Source: Nigerium massiliense (GTDB lineage: Bacteria; Actinomycetota; Actinomycetes; Propionibacteriales; Propionibacteriaceae). From it: a DNA stretch of 64,000 bases. Each line of letters begins with the position of its first letter. Within the stretch, counting starts at the first letter, position 1. The DNA lies in contig NZ_CCYM01000003.1 of the NCBI RefSeq assembly GCF_000826085.1, positions 1,493,178 to 1,557,177 of the forward strand, in the 5' to 3' direction. A program made the translations under genes and the position numbers. Below, in pieces: positions 25,426 through 37,628 of this stretch. Below the pieces are notes generated by a model. That model was given only the letters and a program-made list of their open reading frames with translations. It ran no database searches and was not told the DNA's origin.

Positions 25426-26292
25426 CTAACTCGCGGTCGGGATGGGGTGGTTTTCCGAGCGTAGTTCGAACTCGATGGGGCTGAGGTACCCCAGGGCGGA
25501 GTGGCGTCGGCGGCGGTTGTGGAAGATCTCGATGTACTCGAAGATCGCGTTCGCCAGCTCGACACGCGTCTTCCAGGTCTTGCGGTTCAGTAGCTCGATC
25601 TGCATTGAGGACCAGAACGATTCCATCATCGCGTTGTCCAGCCCGTCGCCGACGCTGCCGAACGAGGGCTGCAGGCCAGCTTCTCGGATGCCTTGTCCGA
25701 AGACCCACGGGGTGAACTGGGCTCCGTGGTCGGCGTGCACGATCCCGTCCGGTGCGGGGCGACGGTTCTGGATCGCCATGTCCAGAGCGTTCACGACCAG
25801 GGTCGCATCAGCGCGGGAGTCGATGGACCATCCGACGATCTTGCGGCTGTAGGCGTCCAGGACCGCCACGCAGTACAGCCACCCTTCACGCGTTCGGTGT
25901 TGTGTGATGTCGGTGACCCACAGTTCGTTGGGCCGGAGCCGGTGGAACTTACGGTTCACCAGGTCATCGGCGGTCGCCACGCCCCGAAGTCTCTTGATCC
26001 GCGTCGGTCCTGGTAGCCCGTACATCCCGGCGCCGCTCATGAGGGAGTAGATGGTGCGGGAGCAGACGGTGACGCCCATGCCGAGGGTGAGTTCGGCGTG
26101 AACACGCCGGTAGCCGTAGGTACCGCGGGAGGCGGTATGGACTTCACGGATCAACCCGGTGAGCCACTGTCGGCGTAGCTGCGTGGCCGTGGTGGGGGTG
26201 CGTTTGCGCTTGTAGTAGCACTGGGAGCTGACCCCGAGGACGTTGCAGGCGCGTCGGATGGGGATCCCGGTGGCCGCCAACGCATCGATCAC
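25426..26292 (-). CDS. Element D transposase, orfB (IS3 family)
   Basis: The protein has 288 residues. An HTH_21 region (GTYGYRRVHAELTLG) is followed by the rve core with D in WVTDITQHRT, D in VHADHGAQF and E in NAMMESFWSSMQ. The tail NRRRRHSALGYLSP is typical. All three catalytic residues are present. It overlaps orfA by four bases. The damaged orfA may leave the element dependent on OrfA from other copies. Confidence 0.9.
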   Translation of the reverse strand: MIDALAATGIPIRRACNVLGVSSQCYYKRKRTPTTATQLRRQWLTGLIREVHTASRGTYGYRRVHAELTLGMGVTVCSRTIYSLMSGAGMYGLPGPTRIKRLRGVATADDLVNRKFHRLRPNELWVTDITQHRTREGWLYCVAVLDAYSRKIVGWSIDSRADATLVVNALDMAIQNRRPAPDGIVHADHGAQFTPWVFGQGIREAGLQPSFGSVGDGLDNAMMESFWSSMQIELLNRKTWKTRVELANAIFEYIEIFHNRRRRHSALGYLSPIEFELRSENHPIPTAS

Positions 26293-26629
26293 CGGGTAGA
26301 TCCTTTTGGGGCCGGCGGTTCCTCACCGTTGAGGAACTTCGCCGCCGTGCGCACGATCGTGAGCTCCTGCTCGAGTTCACGGATCCGGCGACGCGCCAGG
26401 CGCAGTTCCACAGACTCCTGCGACGGGACGCCCGGACGTTCGCCGGAGTCGATGGCGGCCTGACGCATCCACTTCGAGAGGGTCACGGGGTGGATGCCGA
26501 GCCGGGGCCCTCACCGCCGTTCTCGGAGGCACTGCGGCGCAGCTCGAAGGCGACATCCTTCGCGGGTTTGCCGGCGCGGACGAGCGCGATCGCGCGGGCC
26601 CGGAACTCAGCCGGGTAGGGACGAGGCAT
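26289..26629 (-). pseudogene. Element D orfA, frameshifted
   Basis: The first part (from the ATG at 26629, M-P-R-P-Y-P-A-E-F-R-A-R-A) is a good OrfA start up to V-A-F-E-L. About 40 bases rich in C/G then interrupt, and the frame resumes as G-I-H-P-V-T-L-S-K-W in another frame, leading into the coiled coil (RIRELEQELTIVRTAAKFL). A small insertion near 26490-26535 has therefore split the helix-turn-helix. Confidence 0.75.
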
Positions 26630-26698
26630 GACAGACAGCCTTCCTGTGAAGACCACTGTTAGCCAGAGAAACTGGAACCCAAACGGTGGAGCAGGTCA

Positions 26699-26999
26699 GG
26701 AGCGCGAGTGCGGAGGACTTCCTACTTCCCCACGGCCCCACGGCCCCACGTGCCCACGAGGGCACAGACGACGCTTGCTTCTGAGCTGTGGTTCCAATCG
26801 ACGAGTTCCGCTGCCCGCCTGGCTAAAGGCGCACGGCCGAGACTGTCCTGGGATGACGATGTGATCGGCTCGTCACGCCAGCCATCCCACCCCGCTTGAG
26901 TTCCGCCCCCTGATGCTCCGAGATTGCCACTCACTCCTCCTCATGGTCTTTCACTCCCCTTGGGCAGAGTCTTGCTGATGAATCCCCGTCTCCATGCGG
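26699..26999. other. Gene-free stretch
   Basis: About 300 bases lie between element D and the epimerase stop. There is a short hairpin GTGCCCACGAGGGCAC (26749-26764) and C-rich tandem-like CCACGGCCCCACGGCCCCACG nearby. I see no gene. Confidence 0.5.
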
Positions 27000-27938
27000 T
27001 CAGTTCGGACGCCCCAATGCCAGAGCGAAACTGCACGTGTGGAACGTGCCGGGTTCGAGCACGACTAGTCCGTCGCCGCTGCGGAAGGCGTCGGCCGGGC
27101 AGGTCATGGGCTCGGCGGCGAGGCCGCTGCGCAGCCATCGCCCGGGGAGTCCGTCGCCGGTGAAGACCTGCCAGTAGCCGAAGCCCTGCAGCGCCCGGAC
27201 CTCGGCGACGGACCCGTCAGGCGCGATGAGCCGGATACGTGACGCTCCCTCGGGAGCGGTGAAGCCGTCGTCGAGCCGGGCGTAGCCGACGCGGCGCGCG
27301 CTGCTGAAGTCCTTCACTGTGGGCACGGCCTCGTATGCGATCGGAAGGAGTCGCGCGTCCGTGCGGAGCCACCCGGCGGCGTCGATCTCGAGTTCGCAGT
27401 CGTCGAGGGCGAATCCGCCCGGGGACAGCCACGGGTGGAACCCGGCTCCGAAGGGTGCGCGCGTGCGTCCGGTGTTCGTCGTGGTCAGGGTGACCGTGAG
27501 GGCGTTGGCGGTCAGTTCGTAGCGCATCCGCATCCGCAGGGGGAACGGATAGCCCGGCCGAGGCACGAGGTCCAGGAGGAACTCCGCGGCGGTCGGTGAG
27601 GCGAATACGATCGTCCACCGCTCGTGCCGGACGAGTCCGTGGATCGCGTTGTCCCGTTCGGGCTCCGACAACGGCAGGCGGTGATGTTCACCGTCGAAGT
27701 CGTAGACACCATCGCCGAGGCGGTTGGGCCACGGCGCGAGGACGGCTCCATGGCAGCCGGGAGCGAGTTCGTCGGCGCCGAATGGCACGATCACGTCACG
27801 GTCCCCGACGCTGTAGGTACGCAGGGTCGCGCCGACCTCGGTGACGACCGCCACGGCATCACCGAGGGAAAGACGAACCTGCCGTCCCGACACGACGGAA
27901 TCCGGCAGCTGGGCCTCGGCGGGGATTAGGCGTGTCAT
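27000..27938 (-). CDS. Aldose 1-epimerase family protein (galactose mutarotase)
   Basis: This all-beta cytoplasmic enzyme has 312 residues and would interconvert the alpha and beta anomers of galactose so that galactokinase can use it. Family markers are GAVLAPWPNRLGDGVY (about 65-80), NAIHGLVRHERW (His near 98 is a substrate ligand), PFGAGFHPWL (the catalytic-His region) and VVLEPG near the end (catalytic Glu). Upstream is a divergent LacI gene with an interrupted palindrome between them. It is the entry gene of a galactose island. Confidence 0.9.
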   Translation of the reverse strand: MTRLIPAEAQLPDSVVSGRQVRLSLGDAVAVVTEVGATLRTYSVGDRDVIVPFGADELAPGCHGAVLAPWPNRLGDGVYDFDGEHHRLPLSEPERDNAIHGLVRHERWTIVFASPTAAEFLLDLVPRPGYPFPLRMRMRYELTANALTVTLTTTNTGRTRAPFGAGFHPWLSPGGFALDDCELEIDAAGWLRTDARLLPIAYEAVPTVKDFSSARRVGYARLDDGFTAPEGASRIRLIAPDGSVAEVRALQGFGYWQVFTGDGLPGRWLRSGLAAEPMTCPADAFRSGDGLVVLEPGTFHTCSFALALGRPN

Positions 27939-27986
27939 GACTCTCCTTCATGGATGGGCGTCGCCAGGAACGACGACATCGGTTGT

Positions 27987-28004
27987 CGTGATAGCGAAAT
28001 CACG
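27987..28004. promoter_or_regulatory. Interrupted palindrome between epimerase and LacI genes
   Basis: CGTGAT-AGCGAA-ATCACG is an 18-base inverted repeat with six-base arms, midway between two divergent starts. It is a plausible operator for the LacI protein at 28099. A second weaker palindrome, ACGACA-TCGGT-TGTCGT, precedes it. Confidence 0.5.
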
Positions 28005-28098
28005 TTCGGATGAGTACAGCCCTGATCCTCGTACCAGACACGACGACATGCTCATCCCCTGGTCGGGACGGCGCATGACGAGCTGCGATGATGTCAAC

Positions 28099-29196
28099 GT
28101 GACCATGGACACCCCACGCACCGACCCCTCGGAGGACTCGCGCCCCGCCGGACGCGCCCCCCGCCGTGGCGGTATCGGCTGGAGCAGCCGCGCGACCGGG
28201 CAGGACGTGGCCGCTCTGGCCGGCGTCTCGCCTCAGACCGTGTCCCGCGTCGCGAACGGCGCCACCAACGTTCGGCCCGAGACGCGCGAACGGGTCCTGG
28301 CGGCGATGGAGAAGGTGGGGTACGCCCCGAACGCAGCGGCCCGCAACCTCCGTGCGGGACGCTCGGACCTCATCGGTCTGGTCGTCCACCACCTCACGCG
28401 CACCGGTGAGGCGCACGTGGTCGAGGGCGTGACGGCGACCGCCCACGCGCGCGGCTACTCCGTCTCCCTCGCCCTCGCGGCCAGCGGCGCCGCGGCCGAC
28501 CTCAACGAGGCGATCGCGCGTCTGCAGCAGGTCGTCGCGGGCATCATCGTGGTCGGCATCGACGCCACCGACGTCGACGACCTGCGCCTCCCGCCCCGCC
28601 TGCCCACCGTGCTCGCCGACTCGCGGCCGCTGGCGATCCCCGCGGCCGGCCACGACCAGTTCAGCGGTGGCCTCGCGGCGACGGAGCATCTCCTGTCGCT
28701 CGGGCACGAGGTGGTGCACCACATCGGTGGACCCGCCGACTCGTCCTCGGCGCAGCTGCGAGCGAGCGGGTGGCGGGCAGCCCTCGACCGTGCAGGACGA
28801 CCGGCCCCGGAGATCCTGCACGGCGACTGGTCGCCGGAGTCGGGCTACCGGCTCGGGCAGCAACTCGCCGCCGACCCCGGTGTGACCGCCGTCTTCGCCG
28901 CGAACGACGAGATGGCGGCGGGCCTGTACCGTGCCCTCTTCGAGGCGGGACTGCGCGTCCCCGACGACGTGTCCGTCGTGGGGTTCGACGACCTGCTCGG
29001 CCGGTTCCTGTGGCCCTCGCTGACCAGCGTGCAGCAGGACTTCTCCCACCTCGGCGAGAGCCTCATCGAGTTGCTCATGGAGCAGATCGCCTCTCCCCGC
29101 AGGGGTCCGCGCCTGACCGGTCAGCGGGTCCTCCCCTCGACGCTCATGGTCCGCGCGAGCACGGGCCCCGCTCCGGTGGGTGGGCGCCGAGGCTGA
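28099..29196 (+). CDS. LacI-family regulator of galactose metabolism
   Basis: The protein has 365 residues. A 34-residue Arg/Pro-rich extension precedes the helix-turn-helix (GQDVAALAGVSPQTVSRVANG). The PBP-I core has AVFAANDEMAAGLYRAL and VSVVGFDDLLGRFLW. It is a close relative of the LacI protein at 30649: both share ETRERVLxAMxxxGYAPNAAAR and the RTGEAH segment. This suggests a duplication. I used the GTG at 28099 because GATGAT six bases upstream could be the -10 box of a leaderless transcript; the ATG at 28105 is the alternative. It probably controls the divergent epimerase gene. Confidence 0.85.
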   Translation: MTMDTPRTDPSEDSRPAGRAPRRGGIGWSSRATGQDVAALAGVSPQTVSRVANGATNVRPETRERVLAAMEKVGYAPNAAARNLRAGRSDLIGLVVHHLTRTGEAHVVEGVTATAHARGYSVSLALAASGAAADLNEAIARLQQVVAGIIVVGIDATDVDDLRLPPRLPTVLADSRPLAIPAAGHDQFSGGLAATEHLLSLGHEVVHHIGGPADSSSAQLRASGWRAALDRAGRPAPEILHGDWSPESGYRLGQQLAADPGVTAVFAANDEMAAGLYRALFEAGLRVPDDVSVVGFDDLLGRFLWPSLTSVQQDFSHLGESLIELLMEQIASPRRGPRLTGQRVLPSTLMVRASTGPAPVGGRRG

Positions 29197-29214
29197 GTCG
29201 AGTGCGCTCGACTC
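29195..29214 (+). terminator. Hairpin at the end of the LacI gene
   Basis: GAGTCGAG-TGCG-CTCGACTC is a perfect eight-base stem beginning inside the stop codon of the LacI gene. It probably terminates this convergent pair. Confidence 0.55.
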
Positions 29215-29278
29215 CCCGCCCCCGGGCCGGCCCGTGACGCGGTGAACGAGTACCACCCGAGCGTCGGCGCGGAGAAGG

Positions 29279-30652
29279 TCAGTCGCCACCCAACTCGGCC
29301 CCGTCCGGGATGCGCAGGGGCGTCGACGTCTCGATGACGGCGTCACCGGCCACGCGCACGCCCCGCCCGAAGGTGACGTCGCCGTCGACGCGCAGGGAAC
29401 GGGCGTCGCGCAACGACACCGGTGCAGGGACGCGCCGGTCGAAGTCCTCGATGAGCCTGAAGGCGTCCCCGAGCTGGATCGACGGCATGGCCCCCTGCGC
29501 CCTGAGCCGGTAGTCCTCGTCGAGCTCGAACAGGTCCGACCGCAGGAGCAGCAGGTCGGCCGTCGTCTTGACCGGCACGAACCGCTCTCGACCGACGCCG
29601 ATCGCCGTCGCCCCCTCGAAGGCCTCGACCGCCGCACCCATCGCGGTCTCCATCTGGACCACACGGGGAGTGTCCTTGCAGGTGGGGTCGAGCGTCTTCT
29701 CGTTGCGGATCAGCGGCAGACCGAGCACGCCGTCACGCTCCTCCATGAGCGACTGCAGTGACGACAGCCGCACCCACAGGTTGTTCGTGTGGAAGTACGG
29801 GTGATGGTCGGTGTCGGTGAAGAAGTGCATCTCATCGGCGGTGGTCTGCGCCGTGTCGCGCAGGATGAGGCGGCCGTCACGGCGGCGGATCGCGAGGTGC
29901 CCGCCCTTGCGGTCGTTGACGGTACGGCGGCACAGCTCCGCGGCGTACGGCGCGCCCGAGGCAGCGAACCAGCCCGCGATGCGCGCGTCCGGGGCGCCGC
30001 CGAGGTTGTCGCCGTTGCCGAGAGCCAGGTACTCGAACCCCTCCGCGAGCAGTCGGGCCACGAGGCCGCTGTCGGTCAGCGCGGTGTAGACGTCGCCGTG
30101 CCCCGGCGGGCACCACTCCAGCGAAGGGTCGGCCGGCCAGGTCGCAGGCGTCAGGTCCTCCACCAGCAGCTTCGGTTCGAGGTTCTGCACGAAGCAGATC
30201 GGCAGGTCACCGACCGCGACCTCCGGGTACCGCTCGAGGAAGGCGACGGTGTCGTCGTGCGTGCGGAAGGACGTCATGAGCAGGAGCGGCAGGCGGGCGT
30301 CGTGGCGTCGCCGCGCGGCGAGCACCTGCCGGACGATGATGTCGAGAAAGGTCAGGCCGTCGCGCACCGTCAGCAGGGTCTTGGCGGCCGACAGGCCCAT
30401 CGAGGTCCCGAGTCCGCCGTTGAGCTTGAGGATCGCGGTGTGCCGGATCGCCTCCTCCTCGGCCGCCGGGTCGGCGGGGAGCTCCGCGAGCAGGTCGACC
30501 TCCTCGAGCGGGGCGATGTCGGCCTCGCGGATGAAGCACTCGGCACCGGATTCGAGCTGAGCGTAGTTGCTCTCGAACACCCGGATGGCACCCGGACCCA
30601 CGTCGGCGTCGAGCATCTTGCGTCGGGCTGCCTGCAGTCCGTGCTGCGTCAT
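29279..30652 (-). CDS. UDPGP-family uridylyltransferase (UTP + hexose-1-P to UDP-hexose)
   Basis: The protein has 457 residues. It belongs to the eukaryote-like UDP-glucose pyrophosphorylase family, not the bacterial GalU family. The nucleotide-binding loop LKLNGGLGTSMGL (about 75-87) and EWCPPGHGDVY, ALGNGDNLG and FVPVKTTADLLLLRSD are family motifs. A left-handed beta-helix-like C-terminus follows. It is the last gene of galK-lacI-uridylyltransferase, overlapping the LacI gene by four bases. Relatives in bifidobacteria act on galactose-1-phosphate. With no galT here, I infer the same role. Plain UDP-glucose synthesis is the alternative. Confidence 0.85.
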   Translation of the reverse strand: MTQHGLQAARRKMLDADVGPGAIRVFESNYAQLESGAECFIREADIAPLEEVDLLAELPADPAAEEEAIRHTAILKLNGGLGTSMGLSAAKTLLTVRDGLTFLDIIVRQVLAARRRHDARLPLLLMTSFRTHDDTVAFLERYPEVAVGDLPICFVQNLEPKLLVEDLTPATWPADPSLEWCPPGHGDVYTALTDSGLVARLLAEGFEYLALGNGDNLGGAPDARIAGWFAASGAPYAAELCRRTVNDRKGGHLAIRRRDGRLILRDTAQTTADEMHFFTDTDHHPYFHTNNLWVRLSSLQSLMEERDGVLGLPLIRNEKTLDPTCKDTPRVVQMETAMGAAVEAFEGATAIGVGRERFVPVKTTADLLLLRSDLFELDEDYRLRAQGAMPSIQLGDAFRLIEDFDRRVPAPVSLRDARSLRVDGDVTFGRGVRVAGDAVIETSTPLRIPDGAELGGD

Positions 30653-31725
30653 GACTTCCGTCCTTCCCGTGCCGTCACCGGCACGACGGTGGGGGTGCTG
30701 CTGGCGCGCACGACGAGCGTGGGCGCGATGAGGCGAGGTTCACGAAGCCCGACGACGCGGTCGTCGGGTGTCGCCACCTGTTCGAGGAGTGCGGCGACGA
30801 GGCCCTCCCCGATGGCACGGAAGTCCTGCCGCAGGCTGGTCAGAGGCGGCCAGAGGTACTCGGCGTCGACGTCGTCGAACCCCACGACGGCCACGTCCTC
30901 GGGGATACGTCGGCCGGCCTCGTGCAGCGCCCGCAGGACGCCACCGGCCATCTCGTCGTTGGCGACGAAGATCGCCTCCACGCCCGCGTCGGCCGCCAGC
31001 TGCCGACCGGCGAGGTACCCGGACTCGGCGCTCCAGTCCCCGTGCAGCGGCGTGGGGATCTCGCGACCCGCCGCGAGCAGCACCTGACACCAGGAGTCGA
31101 GGCGTTGACGCGACTGCAGCGACGTCTCGGGTCCCGCGACCAGGTGCACCGTGCGGGCGCCTCCCGCGAGGAGGTGCTCCACGGCGAGGCGAGCCCCCTC
31201 GGCCTGATCGCACCCGACGGTCGGGACGGACAGCCCTCGCGAGTCGGCGATGACGACGGGCAGGTTGGCGGGCAGCCGCAGGTGGTTGACCGCGACCGTC
31301 TCCAGGCCGAGCACCACCAGCCCGGCGACACCGGCACGGGCTCCGACCATGGCCCGGTTGAGGCTCTCCGCGGATCCGTCGGCCGCGGTCGTGAGCACCA
31401 CGTCGTAGCCGCGTGCCCGAGCCGTCGAGCAGATCGCGTCGATGATGTGCGCCTCACCGGTGCGGGAGAGCTGAAAAGCGATGAGTCCCAGGTTCGTCGA
31501 CCGACCGGTCCGCAGGGCCCGGGCTGCGGCGTTGGGTGCGTAGCCGAGCCGCGCCATGGCGTCGAGGACCCGTTCGCGCGTCTCGGGCAGCACGTTGTCG
31601 AGTCCGTTGGCCACGCGTGAGACCGTCTGCGGGGAGACCCCGGCCAGAGCGGCCACCTCCTTGGCCGTGGCGCGTCGTCCCCACCCGAGGTCGCCGCGTG
31701 GAGCCGAGGTGGACACCTCGCTCAC
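30649..31725 (-). CDS. LacI-family regulator inside the galK operon
   Basis: The protein has 358 residues with a helix-turn-helix at about 21-41 (AKEVAALAGVSPQTVSRVANG) and a PBP-I sugar-binding core (AIFVANDEMAGGVLRAL, VAVVGFDDVDAEYLW). It starts at a GTG overlapping the galK stop (GTGA) and ends overlapping the uridylyltransferase start (ATGA), so it is translationally coupled on both sides. It is the most likely ligand-responsive repressor of the galK/lacZ intergenic operators, which would make it autoregulated. Confidence 0.9.
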   Translation of the reverse strand: MSEVSTSAPRGDLGWGRRATAKEVAALAGVSPQTVSRVANGLDNVLPETRERVLDAMARLGYAPNAAARALRTGRSTNLGLIAFQLSRTGEAHIIDAICSTARARGYDVVLTTAADGSAESLNRAMVGARAGVAGLVVLGLETVAVNHLRLPANLPVVIADSRGLSVPTVGCDQAEGARLAVEHLLAGGARTVHLVAGPETSLQSRQRLDSWCQVLLAAGREIPTPLHGDWSAESGYLAGRQLAADAGVEAIFVANDEMAGGVLRALHEAGRRIPEDVAVVGFDDVDAEYLWPPLTSLRQDFRAIGEGLVAALLEQVATPDDRVVGLREPRLIAPTLVVRASSTPTVVPVTAREGRKS

Positions 31726-32942
31726 CGGAGACGCCCCCCCGCAGCTGACGCCCGCACCTGGTGGACCTGGGGTTCCGGCAGCCCGCGACGCCGGGCGAGC
31801 TCACGGACGCCTTCGGCGATCGCGGCCACCTGGCGCTCCGGCGCCACCACGACGACGCTGCCACCGAACCCGCCGCCGGTCATCCGGGCGCCGGACGCGC
31901 CGGCGGCCATGGCCGCCTCGACGACCGTGTCCAGCTCGGCGACGGACACCTCGAAGTCGTCGCGGAGCGACGCGTGCGACTCGACCATCAGACGCCCGGC
32001 CGTGGCGATGTCCCCGGCCTCCAGGGCCGTGACGAACTCCTGCACCCGCCAGATCTCCGTGAGCACGTGCCGCGTGCGGGACCGGAGGGTCCCCTCCGGG
32101 AGACCGTCGAGGACCGCGTCGAGGTCGACGACCGACGTCGTGTCGGCCACCTCTCGCAGGGACCCCACACCGAGGAGCGACGCCGCCTCCTCGCACGAGG
32201 CACGACGGTCGGCGTACTGCCCGTCCCCCAACTGGTGGGAGGCGTGGGTGTCGATCGCGAGGATCGCGTGGCCCTGCTCGTCGAAGGGGAGCTTCACCTG
32301 GTGCGCTGCACCGTCCGCACAGTCGAGGAGCAGGGCGTGGGCGTCACCGGCCCGCAGGGAGGCGGCCTGGTCGAGACCGCCCGTCGGGGCGCCGGCGACG
32401 AGGTTCTCCGCGCGCGTGCAGAGCGCCGCGAGGCGGGCACGGTCGGCGTCGTCCCCCGAGAACGGTCGGCCCGCGAGTTCGGCCAACCCCAGCGCCATCG
32501 AGCACTCCACCGCCGCGGAGGAGGACAACCCTGCTCCGACCGGGACGCACGAGGTGATCGCGGCATCGAAACCACCGACGTCGAGGCCGTCCTCCCGCAG
32601 CACCCACGCCGGACCGGCGGCGTAGGCGACCCACCCCTCGACACCGCCGGGGGCGATGTCCTCGATCCGCCCCTCCCAGACCTCGACACCCTCGAAGTCC
32701 GAGACGATCCGGATGCGGCCGTCCTCGGCCGGGCTCAGCGCCACGTACGTCTGGTGGGGCAGCGCGATGGGCAGGCACAGCCCGCCGTTGTAGTCGACGT
32801 GGTCGCCGATGAGGTTGACGCGACCGGGCGACGCCCACACCCCCGCGGGGTCCGTTCCGAACGTGCGCGTGAACAGCTCCACCGCGGAGCTGATCCCCTC
32901 CTGCGGTGTCCAAGCCGTGACCCGCTGACTCGTGGTCGTCAC
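31722..32942 (-). CDS. galK: Galactokinase
   Basis: This GHMP kinase has 406 residues and phosphorylates galactose at C1 with ATP. The galactokinase signature SPGRVNLIGDHVDYNGG (about 38-54), the ATP loop PVGAGLSSSAAVECSMA (about 134-150), and GGLDQAASL and ARMTGGGFGGSVV (GHMP C-terminal) are all present. One unusual point is GDHVDYNGG, where most family members have GEHTDYNGG. The Asp still offers the carboxylate. It is first in the operon and divergent from lacZ, with several LacI-type operators between. Confidence 0.95.
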   Translation of the reverse strand: MTTTSQRVTAWTPQEGISSAVELFTRTFGTDPAGVWASPGRVNLIGDHVDYNGGLCLPIALPHQTYVALSPAEDGRIRIVSDFEGVEVWEGRIEDIAPGGVEGWVAYAAGPAWVLREDGLDVGGFDAAITSCVPVGAGLSSSAAVECSMALGLAELAGRPFSGDDADRARLAALCTRAENLVAGAPTGGLDQAASLRAGDAHALLLDCADGAAHQVKLPFDEQGHAILAIDTHASHQLGDGQYADRRASCEEAASLLGVGSLREVADTTSVVDLDAVLDGLPEGTLRSRTRHVLTEIWRVQEFVTALEAGDIATAGRLMVESHASLRDDFEVSVAELDTVVEAAMAAGASGARMTGGGFGGSVVVVAPERQVAAIAEGVRELARRRGLPEPQVHQVRASAAGGRLR

Positions 32943-32998
32943 TGACCGTTCCTCTCTCTGGGCACGCCCCGGGGTCGACCGACCCCGAGCGACGACGC

Positions 32999-36207
<3,209 letters not shown>

Positions 36208-36210
<3 letters not shown>

Positions 36211-36264
36211 CCGCGACAGCGGCACCCCGAGAGGCAAGCGTCATGACCGTGACAGCGGCACCCC
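36208..36264 (+). repeat. 21-bp direct repeat at the lacZ/transporter junction
   Basis: TGACCG(C/T)GACAGCGGCACCCC occurs at 36208-36228 and 36244-36264, with one mismatch. The first copy contains the lacZ stop codon and the second the first codons of the symporter gene. It looks like a local duplication that created the present gene junction. Confidence 0.8.
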
Positions 36265-37628
36265 AGAAGACCTACCTGAACTGGGGAAACAAGATCGGCT
36301 ACGGATCGGGCGACGTCGCAGGAAACGTCGTCTACGCGTTCCTGTCTGCCTTCCTGATGATCTATCTGACGGATCAGATGGGGCTCAACGCGGGCGTCAT
36401 CGGCACGCTGATGATGATCGCCCAGATGTTCAACGGCGTCACCGACATCGCGTTCGGCGCCCTGCTGGACCGCACGCGCAGCCGGATGGGCAAGGCACGC
36501 CCGTGGATGCTGTGGGGTTACGTCGGCTGCGCCGTCACCCTCGTGGCGAGCTTCGCCATCCCCGCGTCCCTCTCCGAGACGATGCAGTACGTCTGGTTCT
36601 TCATCGCCTATTCGCTGCTCAACTCGGTGTTCTTCACGGCCAACAACATCGCCTACGGCGCGCTCACCGCGCTCATCACGAAGAACGCCGCCGAGCGCGT
36701 TCAGATGGGCTCGATCCGGTTCATGTTCGCCTTCACCACGAGCATGCTCATCCAGACCTTCACAGTGAGGGGCGTCCAAGCCCTCGGTGGTGGCGCCGAA
36801 GGGTGGCGCTGGATCGCGATCATCTACGCGATCATCGGCCTCGTCGTAAACACGATCTCGGTCTTCTCCGTCAAGGAGCTCTCCGCGGAGGAGCTCGCCG
36901 AAGGCATCGACGAGAAGGCTGCGGCTGCAGCCAACTACACCTTCAAGGAAGGCGCCCGCATCCTGCTGGGCAACAAGTACTACATGGAGATCCTGCTCAT
37001 CTACCTGATCCAGCAGATCTACACGGCCACCATCAACATGGGCATCTACTTCATGACGTGGGTGTTGCTCGACGCGAACCTGCTGGGCGTGTTCTCGTGG
37101 GCGATCAACATCCCGATGATCATCGGTCTGCTCTTCACCCCGATCCTCGTTTCCCGATTCGCGGGGATGTACAAGATCAACTCCGTCGGATATGTCATCG
37201 CGACGATCGGTCGCCTCGGTGTCGTGGCCGCGGCCTACATGCACAGCATCCCGCTCATGCTGGCCTTCTCAGCCCTCGCCTCCCTGGGTATGAGCCCCCT
37301 GCAGGGCACGCTCAACGCCCTCATCGCCGAGGCCTCGGACTACTCGTTCCTCCGCAGCGGAAAGCGCATCGACGGGATGATGTTCTCCTGCACCACTCTC
37401 GGCGTGAAGATCGGTGGCGGCATCGGCACGGCCCTCGCCGGATGGCTCCTCGCGGCCGGCGGTTACGACGGCAGCGCCGCGACGCAGTCGCCTGCGGCGA
37501 TCACCATGCTGTACCTGATGTACCTGTGGATCCCCGCGGTCGCGAGTGCTCTCATCTGGCTCATCCTCACTCGGTTGAACGTCGAGCAGGCGAACCGCAA
37601 GCTCCGCGCGCAGCTCATCGCGGCATGA
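36243..37628 (+). CDS. GPH-family glycoside/cation symporter (MFS fold)
   Basis: This inner-membrane transporter has 461 residues and 12 hydrophobic helices. GYGSGDVAGNVVYAFLSAFLMIYLTD at the N-terminus and DRTRSRMGKARPW in the first loop are the markers of the glycoside-pentoside-hexuronide:cation symporter family (MelB, LacS, XylP). It lacks the EIIA-like C-terminal domain of LacS. Located between lacZ and a sugar kinase, it most likely imports lactose or another galactoside with H+ or Na+. GAGAGG lies upstream of the ATG, and the stop overlaps the next gene. Confidence 0.92.
   Translation: MTVTAAPQKTYLNWGNKIGYGSGDVAGNVVYAFLSAFLMIYLTDQMGLNAGVIGTLMMIAQMFNGVTDIAFGALLDRTRSRMGKARPWMLWGYVGCAVTLVASFAIPASLSETMQYVWFFIAYSLLNSVFFTANNIAYGALTALITKNAAERVQMGSIRFMFAFTTSMLIQTFTVRGVQALGGGAEGWRWIAIIYAIIGLVVNTISVFSVKELSAEELAEGIDEKAAAAANYTFKEGARILLGNKYYMEILLIYLIQQIYTATINMGIYFMTWVLLDANLLGVFSWAINIPMIIGLLFTPILVSRFAGMYKINSVGYVIATIGRLGVVAAAYMHSIPLMLAFSALASLGMSPLQGTLNALIAEASDYSFLRSGKRIDGMMFSCTTLGVKIGGGIGTALAGWLLAAGGYDGSAATQSPAAITMLYLMYLWIPAVASALIWLILTRLNVEQANRKLRAQLIAA

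Larger units (their letters stand above)
25390..26698 (-). mobile_element. IS3-family element D (1309 bp)
   Basis: The inverted repeats TGACCTGCCCCACCGTTTGG and TGACCTGCTCCACCGTTTGG end the element. It carries orfB and a damaged orfA on the minus strand. The three flanking bases (AGA and GGA) do not match, so no target duplication is visible. Confidence 0.85.
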
